From Reichenbachiella ulvae (lineage in GTDB: Bacteria; Bacteroidota; Bacteroidia; Cytophagales; Cyclobacteriaceae), in the NCBI RefSeq assembly GCF_025833875.1, contig NZ_JAOYOD010000001.1, forward strand, positions 1,612,001-1,676,000: a DNA stretch of 64,000 bases, in the 5' to 3' direction. Positions 19,410-28,648 of the stretch are shown one piece after another. Position 1 is the first letter of the stretch, and each line of letters opens with the position of its first letter. The notes under the pieces are model-generated. The model was not told the origin of the DNA. It saw nothing but the letters and a program-made list of their open reading frames with translations, and ran no database searches. A program made the position numbers and the translations under genes.

Positions 19410-22400
19410 AAGCCTAAATTCAATGAAAAGGTGATCATCCGTGGTTGAGGCAATGCTACTCCTCCACTATTAAAGAATTCAGGATCTTGTCCATTCAGCC
19501 TACTATCCGAATAGATCAACCATAGATTTTGTCCTTCCAAACTTACACTTGCAGTTCTTAACCGTGCTTTTTCTGTCCATTTCGGAGGTATCTGATATCC
19601 TAAGCGTACACTTTTCAATCTCACATAATCTCCATTGGCCACTCTCACATCACTTTGATTATAAAGCGAATAAGCTTGTACATCAGCACCTACTCTTACC
19701 TGTCTATCCGTTAGAATCACTGGCACATTGGTTTCCTCTTCATCCCCAGGTACCATCCATCTATCTTGCAGTTCGGCTGGCAAAGACACAAAGTCACTAT
19801 AGCTAGATCTAAAGCCATTGTTCAACCTGATTTTGTAATCGAACTTGTATGTCAACAATACATTGAGTGAAATGCCTTTGTATCTGAAAACATTGGAGAA
19901 ACCTCCTCCACCCCTTGGTTCAGCGGATCCCTCATATTTTAAAACTCCTGTCAGGTTTTCTCTGTCTTGTAGGTCCACCTCCGTTACGATTTGATCTCCT
20001 TCTCCATAAAAAGTCGGAATACCATTGGGTGACAATCCGGCAAAGCGAGAAGAGAAAATCCCTCTCCTTGGACCGCCTAAAACTGCTGCCCCATTTTGGT
20101 CTAATGCATCAGCCAACCTAGGCCCGAAATCCAATTTAGTAATCTGATCATAGGTGTAGCCAATGTTGAAATTAGTACTCCAGCTAAATGCATTTTTTTG
20201 AATATTCAAGGTATTGAATGCTATTTCAAAACCATGGGCTTCCATATCCGCGAAATTCCCATACTTGAGTGACTGCCCTCCCACTCCGCTGGTCAACACA
20301 CTTCCAATCAAATCAAATGATTGTCTATAGTAGTAGTCCATGGATGTAGTCAGGCGATTGTTCCAAATCCCCAGATCCATACCCACATTGAATTCAGTCA
20401 ATTTTTCCCAGGTCAAATCTTCGTTGGTCAAATCCTGAATGTATAAATAGGGTTCTACATCAGTTGGTCGTATGGTCACATCCGATTGCAAATTCAGAAT
20501 GGCACTAGCCCCAGGTGGTAAATTACCTGACAATCCATAGGTAGCCCTTATTTTCAACTCATCGAGAAAATCAAATCCCTTCATGAAGCCTTCCTGATCC
20601 GCATTCCAGGCTGCAGACACATTCCATGTAGGTAAATATCGAGCCTCTCTGCTTCTCCCTAATTGATTAGAGCCATCGTACCTGCCGGTAAAGTTGGCTA
20701 TATACTTTCCTTTATAAGCGTACCCAGCATTCAAAAAAGCACCTATGAAGCGATCTCTAGTCTCATCAAAGGTATTGATATCTATATTCTGCAGATTGAA
20801 GAATTCTACAATATTAGGGTCAGTCACCACGACTCCACCACTTTCATAAATGACCCCCATGGCTGTCGCACTTCTCTCGACTCTATCAGAGTATCTCATC
20901 TCAGCACCCGCCAAAACATTCACGGTATGATCAAGTCCAATTTCTTTGGTGTAGTTGGCACTAAATCTGCCGAAATAGCTCAATAGATCCGTTTGGTCCA
21001 GATAATTGAAACCTCCTTGTGGCAGGACCACGACTGGGTTCAAACCTGGATTGTCTGGATCCCTAAATAGTAAGTTATTCGCATCCTGAAAGAATTGAGT
21101 GTCATTGGCTCGATAGGCTTCCGCCTGATTCGATCGTTCATGAACAGTATGATCTCTTTTAGTACTTGCATATCGGAGTTGAAAAACCCCATTGATAGAT
21201 AGATTTTTGACGGGCGAGTAATCAAAATTAGCCTGTGTAGACACATCCAAAACATTGATATTAATGAAATTATACTTCAGCTCCTCTAGGATATTGAAAG
21301 GTGCATAATTTCTTCTGAAATATTCTAAATCACCGTTTTCGTCATAAGGCCGCATGGATCGGCTGGTATTCAATGCGAAGCTCAAAGGATTGATGTCAAA
21401 ATCCCTGCTATAAGTCCCAGTAATAGGATCAAACTCACGGTTTCTCGTCCCAGGTGCTTCTTGATCTCTATAGCTACCGCTCAGCTTCAAACCAAAACTG
21501 AATTTGTCCGACACATTATAGATATTACGAGCCGAAGCTGTCAACCTCTGTACTTGGTCAGCTATCGTCTGGCCATCGTCATGCAAATAACTGAGTGAAT
21601 AGTAACTGGTTGATTTTTTTGTCCCTGAGGTAAAGCTCAAAGAATGCTGTTGTTGTAATCCAAAATCGTTGAACAAAACATCGAACCAATCCGTGTTGGT
21701 ATTCTCATATTGATTCAAAAAATCTTCGTTCAAACCGCCACCTGTGCCCCATGGAATTTCCTTTTGATTGATCAAAACATACATTTTCCCCATCGCACCA
21801 TAGTTCTGAGACCGAGCCGATGTAGTTATATCTATCAATCCTTTGTTTTGCATCTCGCGATAGATAGACATCTCCTGTTCTGAATTCAACAAATTGAATT
21901 GATTGTAAGTTGGGCGGACTTTTACTGAATAATTGCTATTATAATTGACTTGAAGGGCACCTGTTCTACCCTTCTTTGTTGTAATCACAATCACCCCATT
22001 GGCGGCTCTTGCACCATAGATCGCCGTGGCAGATGCATCTTTTAAGATTTGATAGGTTTCTATATCACTGGGATTGAGATTAGCGATAGATGAGCTAATC
22101 AAAGTATTGGCATTACCCGAGATAAAATCATCTGTGTTCACTTCAGAAAGATCCTCCAGAATCACACCATCCACTACATAGAGCGGCTGATTGTTTCCAT
22201 TGATGGAAGAATTACCTCTGATTCGGATTTTAGGGGAAGTCCCAAAAGTACCTGAGACATTGTCTACTGTGACGCCCGCGACTCGACCTTCGAGCATCCT
22301 ACTGGCATCTGCTACCCCTTCCAACTTGACATCCTGCATTTCGAGTCGGGAGGCAGCTCCGGTAAACAACTTTCGATCTACAACCTGAAATCCGTTAACG

Positions 22401-22723
22401 ACTACTTCATCCAAAACCTCAGAATCCTCTTCTAGTTTGATGAAGAGCGGTTCCGAATTTTCAACTGTAAGTCGCTGTTCTTTCATCCCCACCATTCGGA
22501 TTACAACAACAGATCCCTTTTCAGCCTGAAAACGGAAATTCCCTTCAATATCCGTAACAGCACCAGTTGAGGTGTTTTCTACCTGAACAGAAACACCTAT
22601 GAGTGGTTCACCACTTTGATCGAGCACCTGACCATTGACAGAAACCAGACTCTGAGCGAAACCAAAAAAACTGCTCACTAGGAGCAGTATTAATACAATT
22701 ATTTTTCTTTCTAAGGTTGCCAA
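19406..22723 (-). CDS. SusC/RagA-family TonB-dependent outer-membrane transporter
   Basis: The 1,105-residue receptor has a signal peptide, then a carboxypeptidase-regulatory-like domain (about 25-110, GQVLDQSGEPLIGVSVQVEN). The plug contains the SusC signature PKIRIRGNSSINGNNQPLYVVDGV, and the rest is the 22-strand barrel, ending with a terminal Leu (SLNLGL). It forms the energy-coupled channel under the SusD lid. The frame starts with TTG (22721-22723); no ATG precedes the signal peptide. It lies 4 bases after the small lipoprotein gene. TonB and ExbBD are encoded elsewhere. Confidence 0.95.
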   Translation of the reverse strand: MATLERKIIVLILLLVSSFFGFAQSLVSVNGQVLDQSGEPLIGVSVQVENTSTGAVTDIEGNFRFQAEKGSVVVIRMVGMKEQRLTVENSEPLFIKLEEDSEVLDEVVVNGFQVVDRKLFTGAASRLEMQDVKLEGVADASRMLEGRVAGVTVDNVSGTFGTSPKIRIRGNSSINGNNQPLYVVDGVILEDLSEVNTDDFISGNANTLISSSIANLNPSDIETYQILKDASATAIYGARAANGVIVITTKKGRTGALQVNYNSNYSVKVRPTYNQFNLLNSEQEMSIYREMQNKGLIDITTSARSQNYGAMGKMYVLINQKEIPWGTGGGLNEDFLNQYENTNTDWFDVLFNDFGLQQQHSLSFTSGTKKSTSYYSLSYLHDDGQTIADQVQRLTASARNIYNVSDKFSFGLKLSGSYRDQEAPGTRNREFDPITGTYSRDFDINPLSFALNTSRSMRPYDENGDLEYFRRNYAPFNILEELKYNFININVLDVSTQANFDYSPVKNLSINGVFQLRYASTKRDHTVHERSNQAEAYRANDTQFFQDANNLLFRDPDNPGLNPVVVLPQGGFNYLDQTDLLSYFGRFSANYTKEIGLDHTVNVLAGAEMRYSDRVERSATAMGVIYESGGVVVTDPNIVEFFNLQNIDINTFDETRDRFIGAFLNAGYAYKGKYIANFTGRYDGSNQLGRSREARYLPTWNVSAAWNADQEGFMKGFDFLDELKIRATYGLSGNLPPGASAILNLQSDVTIRPTDVEPYLYIQDLTNEDLTWEKLTEFNVGMDLGIWNNRLTTSMDYYYRQSFDLIGSVLTSGVGGQSLKYGNFADMEAHGFEIAFNTLNIQKNAFSWSTNFNIGYTYDQITKLDFGPRLADALDQNGAAVLGGPRRGIFSSRFAGLSPNGIPTFYGEGDQIVTEVDLQDRENLTGVLKYEGSAEPRGGGGFSNVFRYKGISLNVLLTYKFDYKIRLNNGFRSSYSDFVSLPAELQDRWMVPGDEEETNVPVILTDRQVRVGADVQAYSLYNQSDVRVANGDYVRLKSVRLGYQIPPKWTEKARLRTASVSLEGQNLWLIYSDSRLNGQDPEFFNSGGVALPQPRMITFSLNLGL

Positions 22724-22727
22724 TTAT

Positions 22728-23291
22728 TTATTCTACCTCTTCTGCTCTTGAAAATGACTGGAGAACTTCATAAGAAATAACCGCGGTTATTTGATCTCTT
22801 TCCTCTTGCGGCAATGAATTCACATAAGCAATCACTTCACTTATACTATTATTATGTTCTGGGAGTAGAGCTTGTAGGTCTGCATTTGAAATTGCTAATG
22901 CTTGAATAGGCTGACTTAATTTTAACAAATCCAATTCATTCTGCTCAACAGAATATACTATTTCATCACCATCTAAATCTAAAGTAAGTGACTCCTCTTC
23001 TTCATTATGAATCCATGTACCTTGATCTGCAATGGTAGAAAGTCCAATTCTTTCGATTTTAATTGTAAATGTTCCATTCTTAACTAACTCTAAAGTGTAA
23101 CTTTCATATCCTAAATCTGCCAAACTATACTCATAGGCAAACCAATTATACTCAGATGGCACATTGTAATCTGCTTCTGACTGCATTTCCCAAGTTCCAA
23201 CTATATGCGGAGTAGGATCTTCACTTTCACTACAAGCAAGCGAAAAAGCCAGAAGACTGACAATCAATAAATTATTAAAAATTCTTTTCAT
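22728..23291 (-). CDS. Lipocalin-like lipoprotein heading the SusC/SusD locus
   Basis: A 187-residue lipoprotein (lipobox SLAC, Cys about 20). PHIVGTWEMQSE at about residue 30 and alternating hydrophobic strands up to about 125 look like the lipocalin-like fold often seen in Bacteroidota lipoproteins. The C-terminal 60 residues are helical and acidic. I do not recognise a specific family. It lies 4 bases before the SusC start and is probably the first gene of the five-gene leftward transcript, so it may be a ligand-binding or surface accessory. Confidence 0.65.
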   Translation of the reverse strand: MKRIFNNLLIVSLLAFSLACSESEDPTPHIVGTWEMQSEADYNVPSEYNWFAYEYSLADLGYESYTLELVKNGTFTIKIERIGLSTIADQGTWIHNEEEESLTLDLDGDEIVYSVEQNELDLLKLSQPIQALAISNADLQALLPEHNNSISEVIAYVNSLPQEERDQITAVISYEVLQSFSRAEEVE

Positions 23292-23461
23292 AACAGGAAT
23301 CTAAAAATAGTTAAACAATTGGTTGTGGCGCCAAAAACACCGAGACCTAATGACCAAAATTGTCGTAGATTGCCAAGGATTATTTAGCTTTATCAAAATG
23401 TAAAATATAGCCAATTGCTACTTTATCAAATAAAATTGACAATTTTCCAATAAAAAAATAG

Positions 23462-24166
23462 ATGAAAGGTCTTAGTAATATCTTACTGCTATCCGCTATT
23501 CTAATGAGCTGTAGTGCATCCAAGAATGAAAGCTCTGACACCTTCGACTACAGAATCGATCATCTATGGATCAACAGTGTACAGTCACCCTGTGCCAGCG
23601 TAGGCAAGCCTTCTTGTTATCAAGCAGATATAGTCAGAGGCAACCAACCCGAAAGATGGAAGACCTTTTATCATGACATCATTGGTTTTCGCTATGAACC
23701 AGGCTATGTCTATCAGCTTAAAGTTCGTGTAGAGTTTACCGATTCGACAAGTAGCGAGCCTGACTTCATTAGATATACATTGATTGAAGAGGAAATGAAA
23801 CAAAAAGATTACACCCTTGATCTGAACGGTGGTTGGAACCTTACGACAATCGACGGAGATTCTATTCCCGATTTTGATTCTACACAGATTGCTCCCAACA
23901 TTCATTTCTCTCCCGAATCTGGCATAGTTTCAGGAAGCTCAGGTTGCAATCAGTTTTCGGGATCCTTTCATCTTAGCTTTATCAACAAACTAAAATTGGG
24001 ATCAATGGTAAGCACACGTCGAATGTGTCCCGATATGCAAATCGAGCAGGATATGCTAGGTGCATTTCAGCAAATAGATGAATTCATCATCAAAGATGAA
24101 AAACTGGCGCTGCAAGATTACAATGGAAAGGTACTCATGACCTTTGAGAAAATTCCGGAATATTAG
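23462..24166 (+). CDS. DUF4377/META-domain lipoprotein
   Basis: A 234-residue lipoprotein (lipobox LMSC, Cys about 17). The N-terminal domain (about 28-110) contains paired cysteines in SPCASVGKPSCYQA and resembles DUF4377. The C-terminal domain (about 118-230) is a META/HslJ fold: GGWNLTTIDGD, SGSSGCNQFSG, STRRMCPDMQIEQDML. HslJ-type proteins are linked to stress and antibiotic tolerance, but the mechanism is unclear. Its TAG stop shares bases with the stop of the convergent DUF5686 gene (overlap 24163-24166). Confidence 0.82.
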   Translation: MKGLSNILLLSAILMSCSASKNESSDTFDYRIDHLWINSVQSPCASVGKPSCYQADIVRGNQPERWKTFYHDIIGFRYEPGYVYQLKVRVEFTDSTSSEPDFIRYTLIEEEMKQKDYTLDLNGGWNLTTIDGDSIPDFDSTQIAPNIHFSPESGIVSGSSGCNQFSGSFHLSFINKLKLGSMVSTRRMCPDMQIEQDMLGAFQQIDEFIIKDEKLALQDYNGKVLMTFEKIPEY

Positions 24167-26712
24167 AATTCCACTTGTACTTTGGCTCTGATTGCCCATC
24201 CTGTAGGGACATTGGGTCTATCCAAATAGGTAATTCGCTTCACTGCATCAATTCTTAGAAACTTAAAAATATTGGAGATACCAAAACTTGCCTCCATGTA
24301 AGGATCACTGGTCAAAGCATAGGTAGCTTGACTTCCATCTACATTGTGAGGAAATGACGGTAAATCAGAATGCATGTCAGGGTTATTCACATCACTTAAT
24401 GTACCGAACAGCACCTTATAGGTCACCACAGATCTCAACTTCAATTTATTGACCAAAGGAATCTTGTTCATGATATAGCCATTGAAGTAATGTGACAATT
24501 GCAAGTTGACCTGGCGATCACTGACAAACTCAAGATAGTTCATCATGTTAAAAGCCCTGGAAGAATAAGCATAGGATTGGTTTCCTCTTGGCAAGGTCAA
24601 CAAAGGATAGGGAACCTGTCCCCATAGTTGGGTGTATGCCACATCAAAATCTGTATATCCAAAAGGAGCTACAAAAAAGCGCTTGGACACTCTAAGCTGG
24701 ATTCGATCATAACTATAATCGGAATAAAACACATCTTTGAACCCATGCCAATAATCAATGGTGATTATTGGGTACTTATTAGGAATAGACCATGTTCCAG
24801 TACGCCCCTGATAATACTGCTCATTGGGAGCAAATCTTATTCCTAACTTCAGCTCAGTAACTTCAATTTCTTCCGCTCTACGTTGATCTTTGTCTTTGAA
24901 ACTGGTGTCTATCACGCCTGGCTGAAAAGTGAGTACGCCACCTGGCTGTAAATCCTCTACACTCCCTCCTATGTTATAAGAAAAGCCTCTTCCGAGTACT
25001 TTACCATAGCTAAAACCATACTTATCCGAATAAATCATCTTATCATTGACCCCTCTTCTGAAAGAGTGAAACAGATTTGCTTCCATCGCATATTGTAGAC
25101 TTTCACCAGGGTTGACCAAGTCCTTTGCGTAGTACACCGAAGCATGATCCAATCGGTTTTCAGTGAAATAATGTGACACCTTCCCTGCATATTTCCATTC
25201 CTCATCCATGAGTCCGTAGGCACCATATGCTTGAATTTGCCAATACCTACTGAACTTCTCAGTAGTCATACCACCGAATCGAAATCGAGTACCTTCGATC
25301 TGGTTGTAAGACACAAAAGTTCCCACTGGCCCCATGGCTACTTTGTTGAAATCTTGATAACCAATGGTCACAAGAGTCAAAATATCCATGAATCGTTTGA
25401 ATGCTGGCAATTCTTTGATTTCCTGATTCAGAGCGTAAACCCCTTGCTCAGATTTGGACAACTCCATATGCCTCGCCTCTTCCCAAAACTCATCAGATTG
25501 TTCCCCAACCAAGGCCAATTCTTTGATTTTTTCGTTACCAGCATAGATGGTGTCTGAGCGCTGCTGATTATAAAGAAGATCGCTGTACGAAACAGTCCTC
25601 CTACCAAAGATGCCTACTCCATTGCCATCTACAATGTTGAAATCCATATTGACCTCATCTGTCTTCAACTCATAGGCACCATATTCGTTCTTCTCGAATT
25701 CTTGCTTGACAAACATATCCTCAACAAAGTTCAGGTTAATGCCATCTGCAATCCTCATGTCGATCTTCTTCACTGCATAAGCCGAATCCGTGGTTATGAA
25801 CACATTTCCTACAAAGGCCAAATCGCCTTCATTACGCGGCTGAAAGGCCAATTTGAAATACTTTTCACCTTCAAACTCTAAGGTGTCAGCGATATAGTAT
25901 TTGTAAGTCAAAGGAGCCAAAATAGAGATAGGACTCACAAAACGCTGAGACAAAATCGGCATATTGTTTTCATAGATATCAACATCCTGATAAAGTTTAT
26001 CCAGAATGTAAGAGATCCCCTGATTGTCAAAATAATCTTCAAAACCTGTCAACTTCGTACCTAAACGGTACTCCACTTCCCTTTCAGGATCTTTTCGATA
26101 ATAGACTTGCGAACTCGTTTCCCTCAAAAAGATAGGAAGGTAAGTTTTGCCATTGATATCTGAGGTATCCATGTAATCGAAAACCATCTGAAAATCCCTC
26201 ATTACCCTTTTTTGCTTGAATTTCTCGGTAATATTATTGAAGTCGAACTCTACTTTTTCATACTTGTTGTATTCATAGTAGTCCATGCTTTCCATCTGGT
26301 TTTGATCTTTGTTGTCAATTACCTTCTGAATGATGGTCACCGCAGGGTTATCCTTGTTTCGATATCTCAGCTTTTTACTTTTTACGGTGACTTCCTCCAG
26401 TTCCATACTAGATGAAGTCAATCGAAAATCAATGACTTGTGAAGTTCCAATATTGACTGATTTTATTACTGGATCATATCCAATGTAAGATGCCTTGAGG
26501 CGCTCAGTGGCTTGGGTAGTTTGCAAATAGTACTTCCCTTCGATATCTGAGGTAGTACCAGTAGTAGTGCCGTCAAATGAAATATTAACAAAAGGCAGAG
26601 GCTCACCAGTCTCTTGATCCAAAACAACCCCGCGAATACGGGTTGATTCCTGAGCCATGGCTTCAAGACCAAATAGTAGGGAAATAAAAAGTAGAAGACT
26701 GGTTAATTTCAA
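24163..26712 (-). CDS. DUF5686 family outer-membrane protein with carboxypeptidase-like regulatory domain
   Basis: The 849-residue protein has a signal peptide ending near AMAQ. A carboxypeptidase-regulatory-like domain follows (about 23-105, IRGVVLDQETGEPLPFVNISF). The long region after it matches DUF5686, a Bacteroidota family predicted to form an outer-membrane beta-barrel, and the chain ends in Phe (AKVQVEF), a usual outer-membrane C terminus. No plug domain is present, so it is not a TonB receptor. Function is unknown. It is a single leftward gene, divergent from the sigma-factor operon. Confidence 0.85.
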   Translation of the reverse strand: MKLTSLLLFISLLFGLEAMAQESTRIRGVVLDQETGEPLPFVNISFDGTTTGTTSDIEGKYYLQTTQATERLKASYIGYDPVIKSVNIGTSQVIDFRLTSSSMELEEVTVKSKKLRYRNKDNPAVTIIQKVIDNKDQNQMESMDYYEYNKYEKVEFDFNNITEKFKQKRVMRDFQMVFDYMDTSDINGKTYLPIFLRETSSQVYYRKDPEREVEYRLGTKLTGFEDYFDNQGISYILDKLYQDVDIYENNMPILSQRFVSPISILAPLTYKYYIADTLEFEGEKYFKLAFQPRNEGDLAFVGNVFITTDSAYAVKKIDMRIADGINLNFVEDMFVKQEFEKNEYGAYELKTDEVNMDFNIVDGNGVGIFGRRTVSYSDLLYNQQRSDTIYAGNEKIKELALVGEQSDEFWEEARHMELSKSEQGVYALNQEIKELPAFKRFMDILTLVTIGYQDFNKVAMGPVGTFVSYNQIEGTRFRFGGMTTEKFSRYWQIQAYGAYGLMDEEWKYAGKVSHYFTENRLDHASVYYAKDLVNPGESLQYAMEANLFHSFRRGVNDKMIYSDKYGFSYGKVLGRGFSYNIGGSVEDLQPGGVLTFQPGVIDTSFKDKDQRRAEEIEVTELKLGIRFAPNEQYYQGRTGTWSIPNKYPIITIDYWHGFKDVFYSDYSYDRIQLRVSKRFFVAPFGYTDFDVAYTQLWGQVPYPLLTLPRGNQSYAYSSRAFNMMNYLEFVSDRQVNLQLSHYFNGYIMNKIPLVNKLKLRSVVTYKVLFGTLSDVNNPDMHSDLPSFPHNVDGSQATYALTSDPYMEASFGISNIFKFLRIDAVKRITYLDRPNVPTGWAIRAKVQVEF

Positions 26713-27013
26713 ATTAGCATTCAGTTAGGTTTCAGACTGGACAAAGATCAGCCCAAAACAATTAATTGTTAATCATATGGCCTTTGACATAATCTGCTAT
26801 GAGTCTATCAATCCAATAGTACCGTTACTAAGACCCATTTGACGCGAAATTGTTTCCTTTTTGTATAAAAATAAGACAGGATTGTAAAAAATAGTTCTCA
26901 TTTCCGGAGACATTATACATTTCGCACCAATTAATCTGAATTTCTCATCTACTGTGGTAGATGTCTGTCATTTTTAATTTATCTATTTAGCTTCGCAGTA
27001 CCAACACTAAACT
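26713..27013. other. Gene-free divergent region upstream of the ECF sigma operon
   Basis: This 301-base stretch holds no gene I can support. It separates the leftward DUF5686 gene from the rightward sigma-factor gene. It contains a perfect 7-base hairpin, CATCTAC/GTAGATG with loop TGTG (26946-26963). A promoter-like pair lies just downstream, TCTG (26964-26967) and TAGCTTCG (26987-26994), 19 bases apart. The hairpin touching the -33 element could be an operator for the sigma operon, but this is inference. Confidence 0.5.
26964..26994 (+). promoter_or_regulatory. Candidate promoter of the ECF sigma operon
   Basis: TCTG (26964-26967), a 19-base spacer and TAGCTTCG (26987-26994) are each one mismatch from the Bacteroidota consensus TTTG and TAnnTTTG. 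They sit 20 bases before the GTG start of the sigma gene. Confidence 0.35.
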
Positions 27014-27592
27014 GTGGCAAAGAACAGCGTACATATATTTGATTTTTCTGATGAAAAACAATTCGAACTCCTGTTCAAAGAGTTCTACCAGCCATTGACC
27101 GCTTTTGCTTTTCAGTATTTGAAGGATTCTATAGAGGCAGAAGAAACGATTCAGGAAATCTTCAGTACGCTCTGGCAAAAATCCGAGGAGATAGAAATTC
27201 GAACTACGGTCAAATCTTATCTCTATGGCGCTGTGCGAAACAATTGCCTCAATCAACTCAAACATAAAAAAGTCATCCAGGCTCATGAAGAGACCGTTCG
27301 TTTTCAGGGTGAAGAATCTAATGGCGAGGATTTTCTAGAGTTGGAAGAATTGCAGCAACGGATTGATTCTGCTTTGGATAGTCTTCCGGAAAAGTGCCGG
27401 CAGATTTTCGAAATGAGTCGATTTGAGGACAAGAAGTACAAGGATATTGCAGAAGAGTTGGACCTATCCATCAAAACTGTAGAAACTCAAATGAGCAGAG
27501 CGCTCAAGGTAATGAGAGCTGCGCTTGGGCAATACCTTACAGTTTTGGTACTATGGGTGAGTTGGTTAATCGAAAAAGCATTGTCAGGGTAA
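27014..27592 (+). CDS. ECF (sigma-70 family) RNA polymerase sigma factor
   Basis: A 192-residue extracytoplasmic-function sigma factor of the FecI-like Bacteroidota type. Region 2 is at about 20-90 (LLFKEFYQPLTAFAFQYLKDSIEAEE) and region 4 at about 120-175 (LPEKCRQIFEMSRFEDKKYKDIAEELDLSIKTVE). The start is GTG at 27014-27016. The C-terminal tail (VLVLWVSWLIEKALSG) is unusually hydrophobic for a soluble sigma factor and might contact the membrane or the anti-sigma. A FecR gene follows after 27 bases, and the two presumably form a surface-signalling pair. Confidence 0.95.
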   Translation: MAKNSVHIFDFSDEKQFELLFKEFYQPLTAFAFQYLKDSIEAEETIQEIFSTLWQKSEEIEIRTTVKSYLYGAVRNNCLNQLKHKKVIQAHEETVRFQGEESNGEDFLELEELQQRIDSALDSLPEKCRQIFEMSRFEDKKYKDIAEELDLSIKTVETQMSRALKVMRAALGQYLTVLVLWVSWLIEKALSG

Positions 27593-27619
27593 AATTAAAT
27601 TGAGTTGTCGATATAGTAG

Positions 27620-28648
27620 ATGAGTGATAAAAACGGACATATAGTGAATGATGAAATGCTTTATCGCTATTTCGCAAAGGAATTAAGCGAAATAGAGGAA
27701 GCATTGGTGGATGACTGGAAGATTATATCCGAAGAAAATCAAAGACAATTTGATGAGGCCCATGTTTTTTATCTGGATATGAAAGCCCTGGCTTCTATCG
27801 AGAAGTTCGAAAACGATGTGGAAGACGAAAAATCCTGGGAAAAATTCAAAATAAAAAAGGAGTTCAAACCAAAGACTCCTTCAACTCAAGAACCTCAGCA
27901 AGAAGAATCCATTAGCAAATTGCGCCTCCCCTATTTTAATATTGCTGCAGCCATAGGCGTATTGATTATTATCTCCTGGGTATTATTTGGCCCATCCTTA
28001 TCAGATGATGAGTACCGAATCACCTCTAACAATAGTCAAGACGAAGTGGAGCTTAAGGACGGTAGTCATGTAACTCTTAATAGTCATTCTGAAATTACTT
28101 ACTTAAGCTCATTTGATGAAAAGGAAAGGCGAGTGAGACTAAAAGGGGAAGCTTTTTTCAAAGTATCGAAAAACCCAGAAAAGCCTTTTATTGTCGATCT
28201 GGGTTCAGCTACCGTAAAAGTTTTGGGTACGGCATTCAACGTCAATTCTGTCGATCCAAATGAAATCACTGTGAGCGTAGAAGAAGGTAAAGTTAGCTTT
28301 ATGTCAGCCAGTGAAGAAAAAATCCTGACAGCAGGTCAAAGTGCAAAGTTGAATACCCAAACAGCTCAATTTGAATCAATAAGTGAGATAAGCAATGAAG
28401 CCAATTTCTGGAGAACCAAGAGTTTAATATTCGATAACAACCGCTTGAGTGAAGTCATTGCTGATCTAGAAAATCTGTATGATATCTCCATCGAGCTGGA
28501 CAATCCTCAATTATCAGACTGTACCCTGACAGTAAGCTTTGAAAATGAAAAGCTCGAGAATATTTTGGAAGTTGTATCCACCACGCTTAACCTGGAAGTT
28601 ACCCTGATCGATGAAACCTACCACCTGTCTGGAAATGGCTGTCAATAG
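27620..28648 (+). CDS. FecR-family anti-sigma factor
   Basis: The 342-residue protein has an N-terminal cytoplasmic region (about 1-105) for sigma binding and one transmembrane helix (about 108-128, AAAIGVLIIISWVLFG). The periplasmic FecR domain (about 130-240) includes VELKDGSHVTLNSHSEI and VRLKGEAFFKVSKNPEKPF. A C-terminal DUF4974-type domain spans about 265-340. In known FecIR systems the periplasmic part receives a signal from the STN domain of an outer-membrane receptor. Its 3' end overlaps the next gene, which does carry an STN domain. Confidence 0.94.
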   Translation: MSDKNGHIVNDEMLYRYFAKELSEIEEALVDDWKIISEENQRQFDEAHVFYLDMKALASIEKFENDVEDEKSWEKFKIKKEFKPKTPSTQEPQQEESISKLRLPYFNIAAAIGVLIIISWVLFGPSLSDDEYRITSNNSQDEVELKDGSHVTLNSHSEITYLSSFDEKERRVRLKGEAFFKVSKNPEKPFIVDLGSATVKVLGTAFNVNSVDPNEITVSVEEGKVSFMSASEEKILTAGQSAKLNTQTAQFESISEISNEANFWRTKSLIFDNNRLSEVIADLENLYDISIELDNPQLSDCTLTVSFENEKLENILEVVSTTLNLEVTLIDETYHLSGNGCQ

